The position numbers were made by a program, and so were the translations under genes. 64,000 nucleotides of DNA from positions 2,356,001 to 2,420,000 of the forward strand of contig NGZR01000003.1 in the NCBI GenBank assembly GCA_002197995.1, given 5' to 3'. Source of the DNA: Gaeumannomyces sp. JS-464 (Eukaryota > Ascomycota > Sordariomycetes > Magnaporthales > Magnaporthaceae). Each line of letters begins with the position of its first letter. Position 1 is the first letter of the stretch. The notes beneath the pieces were generated by a model. It was not told the origin of the DNA, made no database searches, and saw only the letters and a list, made by a program, of their open reading frames with translations. Positions 1 through 12,100 of this stretch are shown in pieces.

Positions 1-218
1 AAGGATTCTGCTTGGTGGGGGTAGCGGGCTCGTAGCTCCGCGATCTTATCCCTGGCGGAGGTCGCGTTCCTTGACAACTCAGGGCTCTGAGTCGAGAGAT
101 CTGATAGCGCTGAGGGGAGACCGTCGCGAGCCTGGCTAATTTCCAGGTAAAGCGAGACTAGTTTCGATCCAAAGTCGACGAAGGCGATGACGCCGGTAGC
201 GATAGAAAAGGCATCCAT
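1..218 (-). CDS. STAND-type regulator, N-terminal end only (cut by window edge)
   Basis: An open frame runs from an ATG at 218 to the window edge without a stop, giving 72 codons. It starts MDAFSIATGVIAFVDFGSKL and continues as an amphipathic helical segment. Fungal NACHT, ankyrin and other STAND-like proteins commonly begin with such a domain (Met-Asp-Xaa-hydrophobic-Ser-Ile-Ala/Thr-Gly, then a hydrophobic helix). In those proteins it acts as an effector or adaptor domain in self/non-self and stress responses. Only this domain is visible, so the downstream module (NACHT, ankyrin, WD40 or none) is unknown. The assignment rests on the N-terminal pattern alone. Confidence 0.6.
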   Translation of the reverse strand, partial: MDAFSIATGVIAFVDFGSKLVSLYLEISQARDGLPSALSDLSTQSPELSRNATSARDKIAELRARYPHQAES

Positions 219-2482
219 GTTTTTGGCCTCGCTTGGCGACGACGGGTGTGGACAGTGCTGTGAGGGACAGAGTTGGTGACAAGAAAATGAGGCAGCTCTC
301 ACAGAGCTCCTTAGTATTACGACGGAAAGGATGGGCAGAACAAGAGAACAGAGGCGATAGATGCAGGGCAAGCTTGCCATGGGGATACAGGGGAATCTAT
401 GCCTAACCCGACAAATGGCGTGCCACTTCAAGTATCCACCACAGCCTGCCCGCGGCATCCAGAGCTACTATTGGGTCGACGGCTGGTATCATTCCGGGCG
501 CAGGAAATCATTGCAGAAGATCTCCAGTCCCCGAGCGCCAGCTGGTTTGCACTCACAACGTAGCGTTTTCGTCGACTGTGGCGCCCACACCTGATGATTC
601 GAACGAGTGTCTGGTCACTTGATTGGCGGAGAGTGGTGCTGACGCATACGACCTACCTTTCGACCTCAAGCCACACGCTCCAGCAGTGTCCAATAGCCAG
701 TTAGAGCCCTGGTATGTGGTCAGGCTCGGAACACCCGCCGGGCTCCAGCTGAGAAAAGAATCCATGTGAAAGGTTTGGCCTAAATAACTAGGCGTTCTGC
801 TCACAAAAAGAATGTGTTAGGATCGTGTGGGCGGATGGGGATTGTCCTTCAGGACGGCGCAAGAGGAGAATAACACGGGTCGCGTTCAGTGGACGAGCTG
901 TAAATAACGACATGGATATTTATCTCGAGTCGGCACGGCGCAGGGAGCTACCTCTACTTCGCAACCACAGGCGACTGTGGTTTGAGTGGATATATATCGT
1001 CCCAGTCGCATACGGATGGGCGTCGTGGCCAACCGCAGGCAGCGCTTGCGGCCGCGGCCTCTATAGTGATTCGGCATGGACTGGCAGGTTGCTGCGTGTC
1101 CTTTTTTTCTCGCCAAGACAGCAACCGTCGGGCTGGAGCCATCGGCGACCAAAGTGCGGGTTAGCATCCCAATGATGCTTAAGCACCTATTCTGCCATAG
1201 GCAAAAACTGCGGCTCACAGTTCTGGGTCGCCTGGCGACAGCCTGACGCAAAATGTCATCTGCTAAAATGGGGCGCCGCTTCGGGACTCAAGGTCCGTCT
1301 GGGAGACTTGAGAGCACCCTCAAAGCCTCTCTTAGGGTCACGAGGCCTTGCAGTGGTTTCGAATCACCGAGTCCAGCCACCACCAACAGCACAGCCTGGC
1401 CTCGGTGTGTGTGGATGCTACACGAGACGACCTCCATACAGCATGGATACCAACCATTTCGGCCTTCTCGGTCGTGCCCTCTAAGACAGGCTTGTTTTGG
1501 GTTGTTCTGGCATGGCATGGTCGCCGTCTAGATAGCCTCAGTCGTCCGTTGCCGGCCAGGAGTTGGGACAAATCCACGGTAATTTGCTAAAATTTGATGG
1601 CACCCTTTGGTGGTACCCACGACTCTTGCGTGACGGTCACCAGAATCGAGTTTTGAGCTTACGAACGACCAAGATAGCCTAGGTGACAGCACAATTTTTG
1701 GCTGCCTTCCTTTCCCTGGTCCCCTGAGGGAAGTTTGTTCTTCCTCACCTCTGTTGACAGCAACGCGATAGAGTGATGCATTCTTCCACGAACGGGTGAC
1801 GGTGGGGGAGGAGTTCGGCCGCCAGGCCCGTCGTTGGGAGCTAATTATAGACGGCTGCACTACTCGAGCTGAAACCATCCCATGAACAAGGACGAGGCAC
1901 AGCCCGCCTACCCAGCAAACAATCTCGGCTTGGGCTTAAGCAGTGCATTGGGACACCACGCCTTGGAGAAAAAAATCCTGGTCGGCCGTGGGTTCCCCAC
2001 CCCTCCAATGGGCAGTGCTTCGCGCATGCCGAGCTGTCAAAAATGCACGGGGCGGCTCGGACGCGTATGCCCGCCAGGTTCAATGGGGCTGGCATTGGAA
2101 CTCGGCACCGCGAATGGGGAGACATGGAGAAGATTCGTGCGCGCGGCCGTGCGGTGGATTGATCATTCACGAGCGAATCCTGTGATATGTGACAAAAAAA
2201 GAGAATCTGTCCTAATCAAGGCGGCTCGTGCCATGGCACCCAAGGCCTATACCTATTTCCATCCGATCCACAACGCCCCAGGCTCGTGGCCCTGGACGCC
2301 TCAGCCTTCAAGGGCGGGCCAAGAACCATCCCCGCAATGCAGGGACCGCTCCCGCAACGCTAGGGGCCGGCGGCCAAGGCCGCATCGCGACCCATCGATC
2401 TTGCTTTGTCGGGACCGTATAGAGAACAGTCGGCGGGTGGCATCGCGAGTCAAGACCGTATAGTACGGGACCAGCCGGCCGG
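219..2482. other. Region without a recognisable gene
   Basis: Only short overlapping open frames occur on both strands, with no signal peptide, motif or spliced model I could support. The left part is presumably the promoter and 5' leader of the gene reading off the left edge. The right end leads into the TATA-like element of the gene at 2709. Confidence 0.5.
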
Positions 2483-2490
2483 TTTATATA
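2483..2490 (+). promoter_or_regulatory. TATA-like element upstream of the small secreted protein gene
   Basis: TTTATATA lies about 220 bases before the ATG at 2709. It is followed by a strongly pyrimidine-rich leader (about 2500-2700, CTCCTC and TTTCC runs). CT-rich tracts next to the start site are typical of well-expressed filamentous fungal genes. Confidence 0.5.
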
Positions 2491-2708
2491 CTGCCGTGTC
2501 CTTCCTGCCCGACCTCGACTTTCTCTCCTCCTCTCCTCCTCACCACGCCTTGTCGCTTCACTCTCTTTCCTCGTTGTTTTTCCTTGAGTGATTTCCTACT
2601 GTCCTTTTCCTTCCGTCCATTCGCTTGCCGATTCTCCGCCGCATTTTCCCTATTCTCTTTGCCTCGCAGCTTCGAGCTCTCGTTTTCCGCCCCCTCCTCC
2701 TCCTCAGG

Positions 2709-3055
2709 ATGCATTACTCCCAGATCGCCCACATCGCGGCCCTGGTCGCCCTCGCGGCCCCGGCCGCCGCCCTCCCCGCCGGGCAGCCTGCGGCGGACCT
2801 TGGCTCCGCCCCCGCCGCTCTCGAGGCCCGCATGCTGGGCCCCACAAGGCTGTAGGCCCTTACATCAGCCGTCAGATGAAGAGGAACAAGCAAATCGTCA
2901 AGGCTCACGACGCCACGGTGAGGAACAACCCTCCCAAGCCCAAGGCGCCCAGCAAAACCACCAAGCGCGATCTGCAGCGGAAGGGGGCGGCCGGGGAGGC
3001 GGCCGGGGAGGCGGACGAGGAGGCGGATGAGGGGGCGAACGAGGAGGCCTATTAG
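2709..3055 (+). CDS. Small secreted protein with basic middle and acidic repeat tail (one-base frame break)
   Basis: The ATG at 2709 opens a clear signal peptide (MHYSQIAHIAALVALAAPAA, likely cut near ALPAG). The first frame hits a stop at 2853-2855. The next frame continues at once with a Lys/Arg-rich stretch (KAVGPYISRQMKRNKQ, several dibasic sites). It ends in a Glu/Ala/Gly repeat (AAGEAAGEADEEADEG) and stops at 3053-3055. The frames join in the CCCC run at 2840-2843. One extra C gives 348 coding bases, or 115 residues, so a missing base is likely. The dibasic sites could be Kex2 cleavage sites, which would make it a peptide precursor; this is inference. No family is recognised. If the break is real, only a 48-residue product is made. 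Confidence 0.5.
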
Positions 3056-3708
3056 GAGGCCCAAGGTAAGCTCTGTTTTCTCCTACCGAAATTTCCCACG
3101 GCCGCTGGGCCTCGACGAGAACAAAAAGCCTGGGATTGACCATATGACAGTAGACAAGCCGACACTAGAACACCTCGTTGGAGGAATTGGGGGGAATAGT
3201 AAAAATGTAACGGTTTATATTGTAAGCTACAAAAACTGTGGGGCGGGTTGTACGGACATAACTTACAGTGAGGAGGACTCAAGGCGCTTGCTGCGCCGAC
3301 GCGGCCTGCGCCTGTCTCCCGTTCCCCGCGTCGTGCAATTTTCTGTCATGGCGTCTATACCAGGCCAGCCGCTTCCATCAACAAGAAACCGTCCCATGCA
3401 ACACGCCCCAGGGCCTTGCAAGCCGAGGCCGCCAGCGAGCTGGTCCCTCGTCGATACGTCCTCGATGTTGCCCAACCCCTTTTCGTGAACCTGTTGTAGC
3501 TAATGTTTGTGAATGTCGACACGCCTGAGATTCGCGGCAGATAGTGCTAGATCGATTGTAGCACGTCGGACCGATTGTTTGCTGTTCCGCAGGACGAAAA
3601 AGAGATCATTGGGTATTCATTGGCACGCCGTGTCGAAACCGGCACCCTTCACAACGTCTGCCTACACACATGATAGCCAGTAGGTAATCAGTAAAAGGGG
3701 CGACGTGC
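3056..3708. other. Intergenic region
   Basis: Open frames here are short, and none has recognisable motifs. The left part is probably the 3' untranslated region of the secreted protein gene. Confidence 0.45.
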
Positions 3709-4031
3709 TTATCGGCAGAAACAAAGAATGGGAATCAAGAGACACACCAATGCCGGCTCACTCGAGAGGAACCAAGGGGGCCTGTTGACGTCCAACCCGC
3801 GGTCGGCACACAGCTTGAGAACCTCACCAAGCCGCTCCCGGTCCTCAGGGGCCCGCCCCAACCTTGCGCTGAAGAACGAGCCTGTCAGCCCACCGAACGG
3901 TCCCACAGCGGACGCGCGCGCTCGTTCCTGCAGACATATCTCTCGTTCGGGTCGGCCCCCGACTCGAGCAGTAGCCGAACAAGGTCGACGCGGACGGGGC
4001 CCGCGCGCAGGACGCTCGCGCGCAGCGGGGT
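3709..4031 (-). pseudogene. Ankyrin-repeat-like gene fragment
   Basis: On the minus strand, one frame (about 4031-3885) reads as an ankyrin repeat, with TPLRASVLRAG followed by VDLVRLLLESGADPN, then stops. A neighbouring frame (3906-3709) resumes with LGEVLKLCADRGLDVN, also ankyrin-like, and ends at 3709. No start codon or complete model could be built. It lies directly downstream of the ankyrin gene at 4451-6387 on the same strand. It could be a decayed sibling, a 3' extension of that gene separated by an unseen splice, or a second gene damaged by sequence errors like those seen elsewhere in the window. Confidence 0.4.
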
Positions 4032-4450
4032 CTACACAGCGCCCGCGACGCGCAGGTGTCGGTGCGGGACGCCAGCTGGTGCAGCCCCGTGGTGGCCAGC
4101 CTCCCGGCGCGCGCGGCGCAAAAGATGCCGCGGGTCCTGCGCAGATCTACGCCGCGTCGGCGCTCCCTCGCGGGCTGCGGAGGGCATACTGGGCGGGATA
4201 TTGGTCCATTTGTGAGATGTTGGCAGACGGCAATAGGTTGGTTTCGAAACGATCCCCAGGTGCCCTTAGCTTGGAGCGCGCAGCCGTACCTTAATAGTAA
4301 CGACGTAAGTGTTCCTTCAAGAGCCATTGATTTTGGGGGCGGGCGGCACGGTTCCGGTCCCGAAAGAGGTATTGCCCTCAGAAGCCCCTAGTGTTATGGA
4401 GATAAGACGTTGCTCCGGGTAAGCCATCTTGCCCTCGGGAAAGAATTTAA

Positions 4451-6387
4451 TCACACGCCGCCGTTTAGAAAGACATCCAGCGAGACGCCAAACCGCTCCC
4501 TGAACCGATCCGTCGCCGTGTGGCCGCTCCAATCCCTCAGCGCCAAGTCGACGCCCTTGCCGACCATAATCTTGGCCATTCCCCTGACCACGTCCTCTAC
4601 CACGTCCTTCACCATCACTTCTGGGTCGGCCAGCAGATGTAGGAGCGTCCGGCCCAGGTAGTCGACGGCGCTGATGTCCTTGGTCGAATCCGCGAGGATG
4701 CGTGTGCTGTCCACCAGCCCTGGATGGTGAAGGTTGGGGTAGGCAAGCGCAAGCAAGGGTGTCTCGCGGGAGTCGTTTCGTGCTTCGGTGTCGGCGCCGG
4801 CGTCGAGGAGCAGCCGGAGCAGCTCGGGGAGCCGTAGCGGGCAGCCTCGTGTACTAGCATGTCCAAAAGCAGAAGTCAGTTCTGGTCCATTGCCAGGTTG
4901 GACACAGGGCTAAGATCTCGTTCGCGACGAAAAAAAAGATAGCATCCATATCCCATACCCTCCTCCGTATCCTTCCTGTATCTTTTCCTGTTCCTATATA
5001 AATAAATAAAAACTCACAGGCGCTCCTCCCACCCCGCCGACCAGGCCGTGCCGCCCCAGGAGGAAGCTGCACATGGGGCGAGCGGGCATTGACATCCGCA
5101 CCGTTTTCCAACAGCATCCTGACGACCTCGACGTCCGGGCAGCCGTGTGAAAAGGCCACAAGCAGCGGCGTGCACCCCGAACCTCCCGAGCGCACGCCGA
5201 CGTCGGCGCCGCGCCCGAGCAGCATCCCGACCAGCCCCGGGTCCGGGGCGCGGTAGTAGAACGCCGCAAGGAACGGCGAGAGCCCCTGGTCCGAGACCTG
5301 GTTCACGTCGGCGCCGCCCCGGTCGAGCCAGAACCGGACCATGGCGCGGTCGCCCCGCATCACGGCGGCGCAGAGGGCCTTGGACACGAGCTCGGGCGCC
5401 GGGTGCGCAGGGAGGTTGTCGAGCAGGCGGTGGGTCAGGTCCGTGGTCGCGTCGTTGGAGCGGCCCGGGCTGGTCGAGCATCAGCGTCGAGAGGCCGTTG
5501 AGATTCACGTCCCTGAAGCCTGCTTCCGTGACTAGGTACCTCAGCATCTTTTCGTCGACTGTGCGGCGATCGAGGAGGTCGTCGGGCACGGAGACGCCCC
5601 GGCTGACGCCCCATTGCAAGAGCTCGATACTTCCTCTGTCGACGGCGGAATATGCCTATTGTCGCAGTCAGTCTGCTAGCCGACTAGATAGCTACCCCGG
5701 GCAGCAACAAGGAAGAAGGGTACGAGGGGGCATACATACGAAGGTCTCCTTGACCGAGCCCAGAAGCGGCTTTTCCATATCCAGCCCGTGAGCCTCGAAC
5801 AGCCCTAGGATCTCAAGGATAAGCGGCACGGCACGGTCGCCGGTCTCACTCTCGGGCAAAAGGAGCAGATCACACGTGGTGCCCTGCCACATCCTATCAT
5901 CAGAGTTATCAAAGCACCTCAGGTTCACATCGGCGCCAGCCTCGAGCAGCAGCCGGACCAGCTCGACGCTCAAGGGCTGGTCGCCCATGATGCTCGTGTG
6001 CAGCGGCGTCTGCAGCCCCTCCTCGTTCTCCTCGCCGGGCTCGGCCACGTCGTAGTAGAAGCCGCCGGCGTCGGCGTTGATATCGGCGCCGCGGTCGAGC
6101 AGGAGGCGCGCCGCGTCCAGGTGGCGCCAGCGGACGGCGGCATGGAGCGCGGTCCCGGCCCAGGATTGGTCGTAGTTGTCTTCGTCGCAGTCTATTCGGT
6201 GGATTCCATTGATGTCGATGGAGGTGGTGTTCCGCGCCAGGATCTCTTCAAGCTTTCCCGGATCGCCATGGCGCGCAGCATCGAAGAACTCGCGGGCTCC
6301 CAGGTCGTCTGGGTCGACGAGACGCGCCTTGGTGGCGCGACGGCGAGAGTGTATGTCGCTGAGGTTGTGTTTCCATAGGTCCACCAT
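4451..6387 (-). CDS. Ankyrin-repeat protein, three exons, two frame breaks
   Basis: Exons on the minus strand are 6387-5740, 5655-5018 and 4853-4451. Introns have GTATGT..ATAG and GTGAGT..CTAG ends. Ankyrin repeats occur throughout: TALHAAVRWRHLDAARLLLD, LVRLLLEAGADVN, MVRFWLDRGGADVN, VVRMLLENGADVN and LLRLLLDAGADTEARN across the second junction. A possible helical N-terminal segment precedes the repeats. Two single-base breaks are needed: an extra base near 5460-5465 and a missing base in GGGG at 4826-4829. They cancel, so the exon total of 1,689 bases equals 563 codons (562 residues). Ankyrin arrays bind protein partners; the target is unknown. The frame continuity suggests sequence error rather than decay. 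Confidence 0.7.
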
Positions 6388-7113
6388 CCTTCCAGCCTGG
6401 GAACCAGACTCAAGCTGGTGCCGATGTTAGGGCACCCGGATATATAGGGAGGTAAGCAAGGTCCGAAGCAGGTAATATCGGTAGACGTCTGGTTCTTGTG
6501 ACCACCAACAGTGTAGATCCACTTGCCCCTCCCTCCGTAGACAGGCAGTCCAGGAGGCCCGGATTTCTCTCGGCCCTGACCGCCAGGCATTCCAAATTGA
6601 TGATGGACCCAAAGGTGAAAAGAAAATAGCACCCATTTGGGACGGTTTTTGGCTTTAAAGTCCAGTTTGATTGTACTAGTACCAGGTAATGAATTGCTAA
6701 GCGGCCCCTGGTCGTGTCCTAAGTCGGGGTCCTCTTCCTCTCCCTCGTCCTCGTCCTTTCCGAGGCTAACCACCAATCACCCGTCCAGCGAGGCAGGAAA
6801 GATCTTCAATTCGAGGGATGAGGGATCTCGGCAACACTAGCAAACCCCAATGAAGTCCGGACAACAGCTTGCCGTGCTCAAAGGGCAAGGAGCCTCGTCA
6901 ACTTGTGTATTACGACCTTATCCACACCTCATTGCTGTTATGCGCTGCTGTAAAGTCGTGAGCATCTTGTATTACGTATATATAACCCACGTCGCGCCGC
7001 CAAACTATTGTGGAAAATTCTTCCGTTCCCAAACCATTGAAGCCCATACCAGCCATAAGTACGATGAATGATGGAGAGAAAATCGAAACAAGAAGTCCAT
7101 GTTATCCGGCCCA
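6388..7113. other. Intergenic region between ankyrin gene and URC4
   Basis: This holds the promoter of the ankyrin gene at 6387 and the 3' flank of URC4, both on the minus strand. Only shadow frames are seen and I found no additional gene. Confidence 0.5.
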
Positions 7114-9047
7114 TTAGAAAACTGTGCCGTCACTATCAATGAGGATAGGCGGCTCCTTGGTATTTGGCCTGCTGACCTCGGCGATTTCACGTCCACCCTA
7201 GAGAGGAAGATGGCAAACAAGATGTCAGTCACATGGCACACAAAGATAAATGACGTCAGAATACAAGAAGAAAACAGCGACTCTTACCTTCCAGCTACCA
7301 GCCTCGAGCAGCTGCGCAAGCGTCAGCTCGTTACCGGCGAGCTCCTTGCTCAGCGCGACATTCACGTCCGCACAGAGCCGATCCAGGAACCCGACAGTAA
7401 CGCCTCGCCACTCGACGATGACATCATCGCCAGGCTCGAACATGGGCGCGACCTCGACTCCCCGAGATCCCGTCCTGCGGCAGTAGTCGGCGTAGTTCTG
7501 CAGCCCCCTCTCGTGGTCCTCACGCTTGAGGGTCAGGACGCCGAGATCGATAAAGAGCCCGCCGTTGCGGTACTCGGGCAGGCCGGTCAGCAGCTCGGTG
7601 CCGACAAAGTGCATCTTGAGCAGCGACTGCATGGGCTGCATGAGCGAGTACGTGAGCCACTGCGTGAGCTTGTGGAACGGCAGGATGCTCTCCCACGGCT
7701 CTACGTGGCCATGGGACTTGGACGAGCCGCCCGACCCGCGGCCGCCCGGGAAGGGGCTGAAGGTCGGGTTCGTGGGCGACTCGCCCGCGGCGCGCGCCGG
7801 GGCCTGCGGCATGGTGGAGCAAGGCCACGCGTCGCCGAGCGATGTGCCATTGATGGCGGTGCGGCTGGCTGGCCAGATGGCGCGAGTCCGGACATGAGCA
7901 CGTTCCAGAGCACGGGGAGGAGCACGATGGGCATGCTAGACGCCTGCGTGCTCGGGTGCGTGAGGAGGTAGTCTACCATGTTGCCCGGCCGACCGTCCTC
8001 GCCAAAGAACTCGCGCGACTCGGACAGGGCCTTGCCCAGGCGCACCAGAAGCTCCGTCCGGCCCTCGAGGCCGGCCAGCTCGTTGCCGGGGCCTGACTGC
8101 AAGCCCTTGGCCACTTTTTCAACCGTCAAGGCGGCGAGGCCGTCCTTGTCGACCTGGTACTTGTTGTCCTTGGCACTCGAAAACATGCCCTGGAAGGATC
8201 GGCATCGGTGTTAGTCATGTATCCCAGGATCCAGTGCCGAATAGCCGGAGAGCAACAAGGGCTTGGACAGCAAACACACCGTCTTGAACATTTCCAAGCT
8301 AGCGACAGCCAGGCCCTCGGACCTCCTGTAGACACGGCCGTTTTCTGCGCTCTTGTAGCTCCAGTGGAGGCCGGCACCGGCGTCGAGGAGGACGCTGACC
8401 AGGAACAGGTCGATCATGCGCCTGCACTTCTCCATGTTGTCGACATCTTCGGGGAAGGTCGAGAGGAGGTGGGAGATGCGGTCGCGGCCGCCGACGCAGA
8501 AGTGTTGGTGGCGGCCGTGGCCGGGAATCGAGTTGAATGGTGCCTCGTAGTCGCGCTGCGGTTTCCGAGAGATTAGTCCCCATGGCGGAAGAAGCAAAGG
8601 AGGGTCACGCACCTTGATGATCTGGGAAACAAAGCTGACGGCGTCTGAGAACTTGCTCATGTCGACGGTGAAGTGGTTCAGGTCATTGCGGATAGCCTTG
8701 TCGTAGATGATCTTGGAGCGCTCCCTGACGGCGCCCAAGCTGCGCAGGTAGCCGGCGGGGTCCAGGGACGGGTCGGGCGGCTTGGGCAGGTCGATCTTGG
8801 GCAAGTGCAGCGGGGTGATGGGGGTGACGGGCGTTCCGGGCCCCGAGTTGGACGTCATGGTGGTACCTCCCGAGGTGCGGTTCAGGGTGCGGTTGTAGAG
8901 CCCGGATGGGATCGAGGACGGGGACTTGATGCTCTTTGACGAACCCGAGCCCACGCTGGCGGTGGACTTTGAGTTGGGCACATGATGCGGTGGTGCGTCC
9001 GACTCGGCGGCCTTGGCCCTCTTGTCCTTGCGCGAGAACAGACCCAT
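7114..9047 (-). CDS. URC4: Uracil catabolism protein 4 (DUF1688 family)
   Basis: Four exons on the minus strand: 9047-8613, 8555-8280, 8189-7288 and 7197-7114. The family is recognised by RDYEAPFNSIPGHGRHQHF, GRPGNMVDYLL, IWPASRTAINGTSLGDAWPC, GLPEYRNGGLF, and the C-terminus IAEVSRPN..ILIDSDGTVF. URC4 is one of the URC genes for the uracil-degradation route first defined in Lachancea kluyveri; its exact reaction is not established. It would let the fungus use uracil as a nitrogen source. A Ser/Thr-rich N-terminal ~100 residues precedes the conserved part. One base is missing near 7879-7880 (GLAP|IWP); adding it gives 1,698 bases, 565 residues. Intron 1 (57 bases) is stop-free and in frame, so retention would insert 19 residues. 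Confidence 0.88.
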
Positions 9048-9092
9048 TTCTTTCTAGTGGCGGCGGCCTGGAACCCGGCCTACTGTGCTGCG

Positions 9093-9128
<36 letters not shown>

Positions 9129-12100
9129 CTCTGCAGCGGCCCGAGCGCCTATCGGCCCATTCCACGCGTGTCAGCAGCTGCCCGACGGGGCCAGGGTGGT
9201 TGGTGCATGCATTTCTCGGGGCATTCCATTGGGTTTGTCTGGATGAGCTCCAGCCAGCCCGTCCGATGACGGCTTACACCAGCTCAATGCCCAGTCCCTG
9301 CCCGTGTGTTGGGGCGCTGCAGGTGCGGGGGACTCACAGAAAGAGAGACACGACTCACAGATTCGGGGAATTGGCCCCAACCAGCGACTGGAGCTAGGGG
9401 GGAGCTGTCGTGAGGGGCTGGGCTGGCCCAGGGGAGCAGCCCCTGAATGCGGGCAGGGTGCGCACTGGACGGCGGGGAGGTGGCAGGCAATCAGATGACC
9501 CCACGATCAATGGCCCATCCAATGACTCGCGTATCTCTGGTGTGCTGTTGGCACCTCGCGCTGGGCTTTCAACGAATCTCAACCTCGGCCAGACTCTCTC
9601 AATGCTTTCCGGAATTTGTCGTCGGGGTCCGGGTCCCTTTTCTTTCGCCTCCTCCCCTCCTTGAGGAAGTCGCTCGTGCCCCGTTTGGTGAGCCGCGACG
9701 CACCGTGACCCTTTTCAATCAAATCTCGTTTGCGGTCTCCTGCTAGTTTGTTTCGGGTCGCTTTGACGGGCGGGCCCGCAAAGAGCGGAAGTAAACAGGG
9801 CGAATCGCAAGACGAGGCGGCGGCCTGCGTGCTTGTTTGCCGCTATCGCCAGAGGCGCTGCCAAGCTTCGCCGACGGGGATGATGCTCGTCGACGCTAAG
9901 CTGAGATGGGGTACCAGTCGGTCGGGATGGATGACCCTGGCCGCGCTCCCGTTGTTGATCGGGGCCGAAGTGTCCAAGCTCGGTTTTCAAGGTTGCGACG
10001 GGTTGTTGTCGTGTGCCGGATCTGGTCTGCTGGACTCGAGGTTGTGCTCGACAGAGTGTGTGCGTGCGCTCGGGCTTTGGTTGTCGAAGGTTTGGGGTCT
10101 CGAACTGTCCGGCGCCAGTTGCGCAGTTTGTGGAGATCTTCGGCGACAAATAAATACAACCAAAAAGATCAGCAAACCGCGAGGGAGGTTCGGACGACCA
10201 GCTGGCTAAGGGTCCAGCAAAGAAACAAGTAGAAAAGAAAACAGGGGCAGCTGAAGGGAAAAGGAGCCGAAGGAAACAAATAGTAGCAATAGTCCAGAAA
10301 AGAGGCCAGAGCGCCCCGCGGGAAAAAAAAAATGAGAAACAAGCTTTGGGCTGGATGTCATCATGGCGCACTTACACGGACTAGGCCGGTCTCCTAGTAG
10401 GCCACGATTATGTGAGTTGACGGTGGTGTTAGGTCGGCGATCGTATATGCCGAATCACACCAGGCCGCAGCCCAGCATTTGCTTTTGCCCGTCTCAGCGC
10501 TGGCGGCCTGCGATGAAAATAGCCAGCCCGCGCGGCAAAAAAGAGCCCATAAAGTTTCAAGGAGACCTCTCTGGTGCCAGTTCCCGTCGCCCCACGGCTA
10601 TACAGGACCCCGACGCAGTGCGAGGGAGGACGGCTCGGCGTGCTGTCCTCTTCTGGCGCGTGCTGTGCGTGCCCAGCAGAAGTTGGTCACCCGTGGTGCC
10701 ACGAGGCCACGTTGATCTGTCAACAAGCGCGTTAGCCTTATTCCTTTTCGGGCTATCCTCACTTCATTGCTTCCTTTGCTTTTTTTCCCTTCTTCGGAAT
10801 CTTCCTCATATGACTCTTTCTTTTCTTTTTTTCCTCCGATAGTCTCTTTTCCCCGTCCTGGTAAAGTGTGGGGCCAACACCCCAAGTTTCTGCTGGGCAC
10901 AATATGATCATATTGGAAGACCAGCCCGGCCGGACCTTTGCTGCCAGTAAGGAATAAGCGTCATACCTGGTTGAATTCTTCGCCGTTGACGGTCTCGAAG
11001 GTTCTTTCAGCTCGGGACGATTGGAACTTCCAGGGAAAAGAGCAGCAAGGACAGGAAGAAAGTCCAAAAGGAGGGGGGACTACCAGGACGCGCCCAGTCT
11101 CACGGGCCGGGTTAGATTATATGCAGACGGGCAGCATCAACGACCGGCCTCCTGGTCCCCGCATCGGACTTCATGGGGCTGCTTGCTACCCTCGAGTGCA
11201 TTTCGCACGAGCGGGTGTAGTGCCGCATGGGCCTAGTGCGACACCCCCTCCTTCCCTCCAGTTCTCACGGCCGGCATGGCACCAAGGCTGCAGCGCAGGC
11301 GAAAACAGGACCCCCAGTGTCGTTAGCTAAGGTCCATGTCAGACTACCTAAGCTTCCTTATTTCCAGCCTAGCTAACGATGCCCACCCACCTTGCTCAGT
11401 GGCACCATGCCTTGGTTACATGCTAGTGGGAAGTGGGAAAACACGAATGAAAGATGGAGCTGCGCCGGCGGGCACAGTTTTCCCGCGCCGCCCCCCTGCT
11501 GCCAGACCAGGCTTGAAGAGACCTTGCCCTCTCAAATGTCGTATGGAGCTGTTTGCTCTTCGTTCTATGATTGACAGTGTCCGACAGAGGGCCATTGATC
11601 TATTCCTCTCTTTCAACCTAGTTAATTTCCATCATCTGTAGCTCGGGACGACTCCCGCAAAGTTGCGTTGTTTTCCGTCATTGGTGTGGCCGCCCCTCCT
11701 CCGAGCAAATAGCATCCCAAAAAGCTGCAGCGCGATTCCCATGCCGTCAGCTGCAGATGGTATGGTATGTGCAGACCTGCCTTGGCAGGGGGTCCTTGAT
11801 TTTCAGGGAACACTCCATGCAAGGTACGAAGTCATGTCAGTGCTCGTTTTATTTATTTTCTGGTGTGGCCTGGCCACACCCACCTGTCCATCAACCCGCG
11901 TCCAGCGCGGGGCCACATGCGAGAGATGCACTGCCGAAAGCACGCTCCAGGACGGTCCTTGGACAGCACAGAATGCCCAGGAGCACCTCATCGGGCCTCT
12001 ATCCGTAAAGAGAATATGCCGCCCGTCTTCTTCGGTCCGGTCCTGCGCGTTTCCGGCTGCTGGCCATCCGTCGCGTCGTCCATCATCCCCAGACGCTGCG

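Noticed and set aside
7099..7971. 290-codon open frame on the plus strand
   Set aside because: It runs antisense through URC4 exons and the frame reflects GC-rich codon structure of the real gene.
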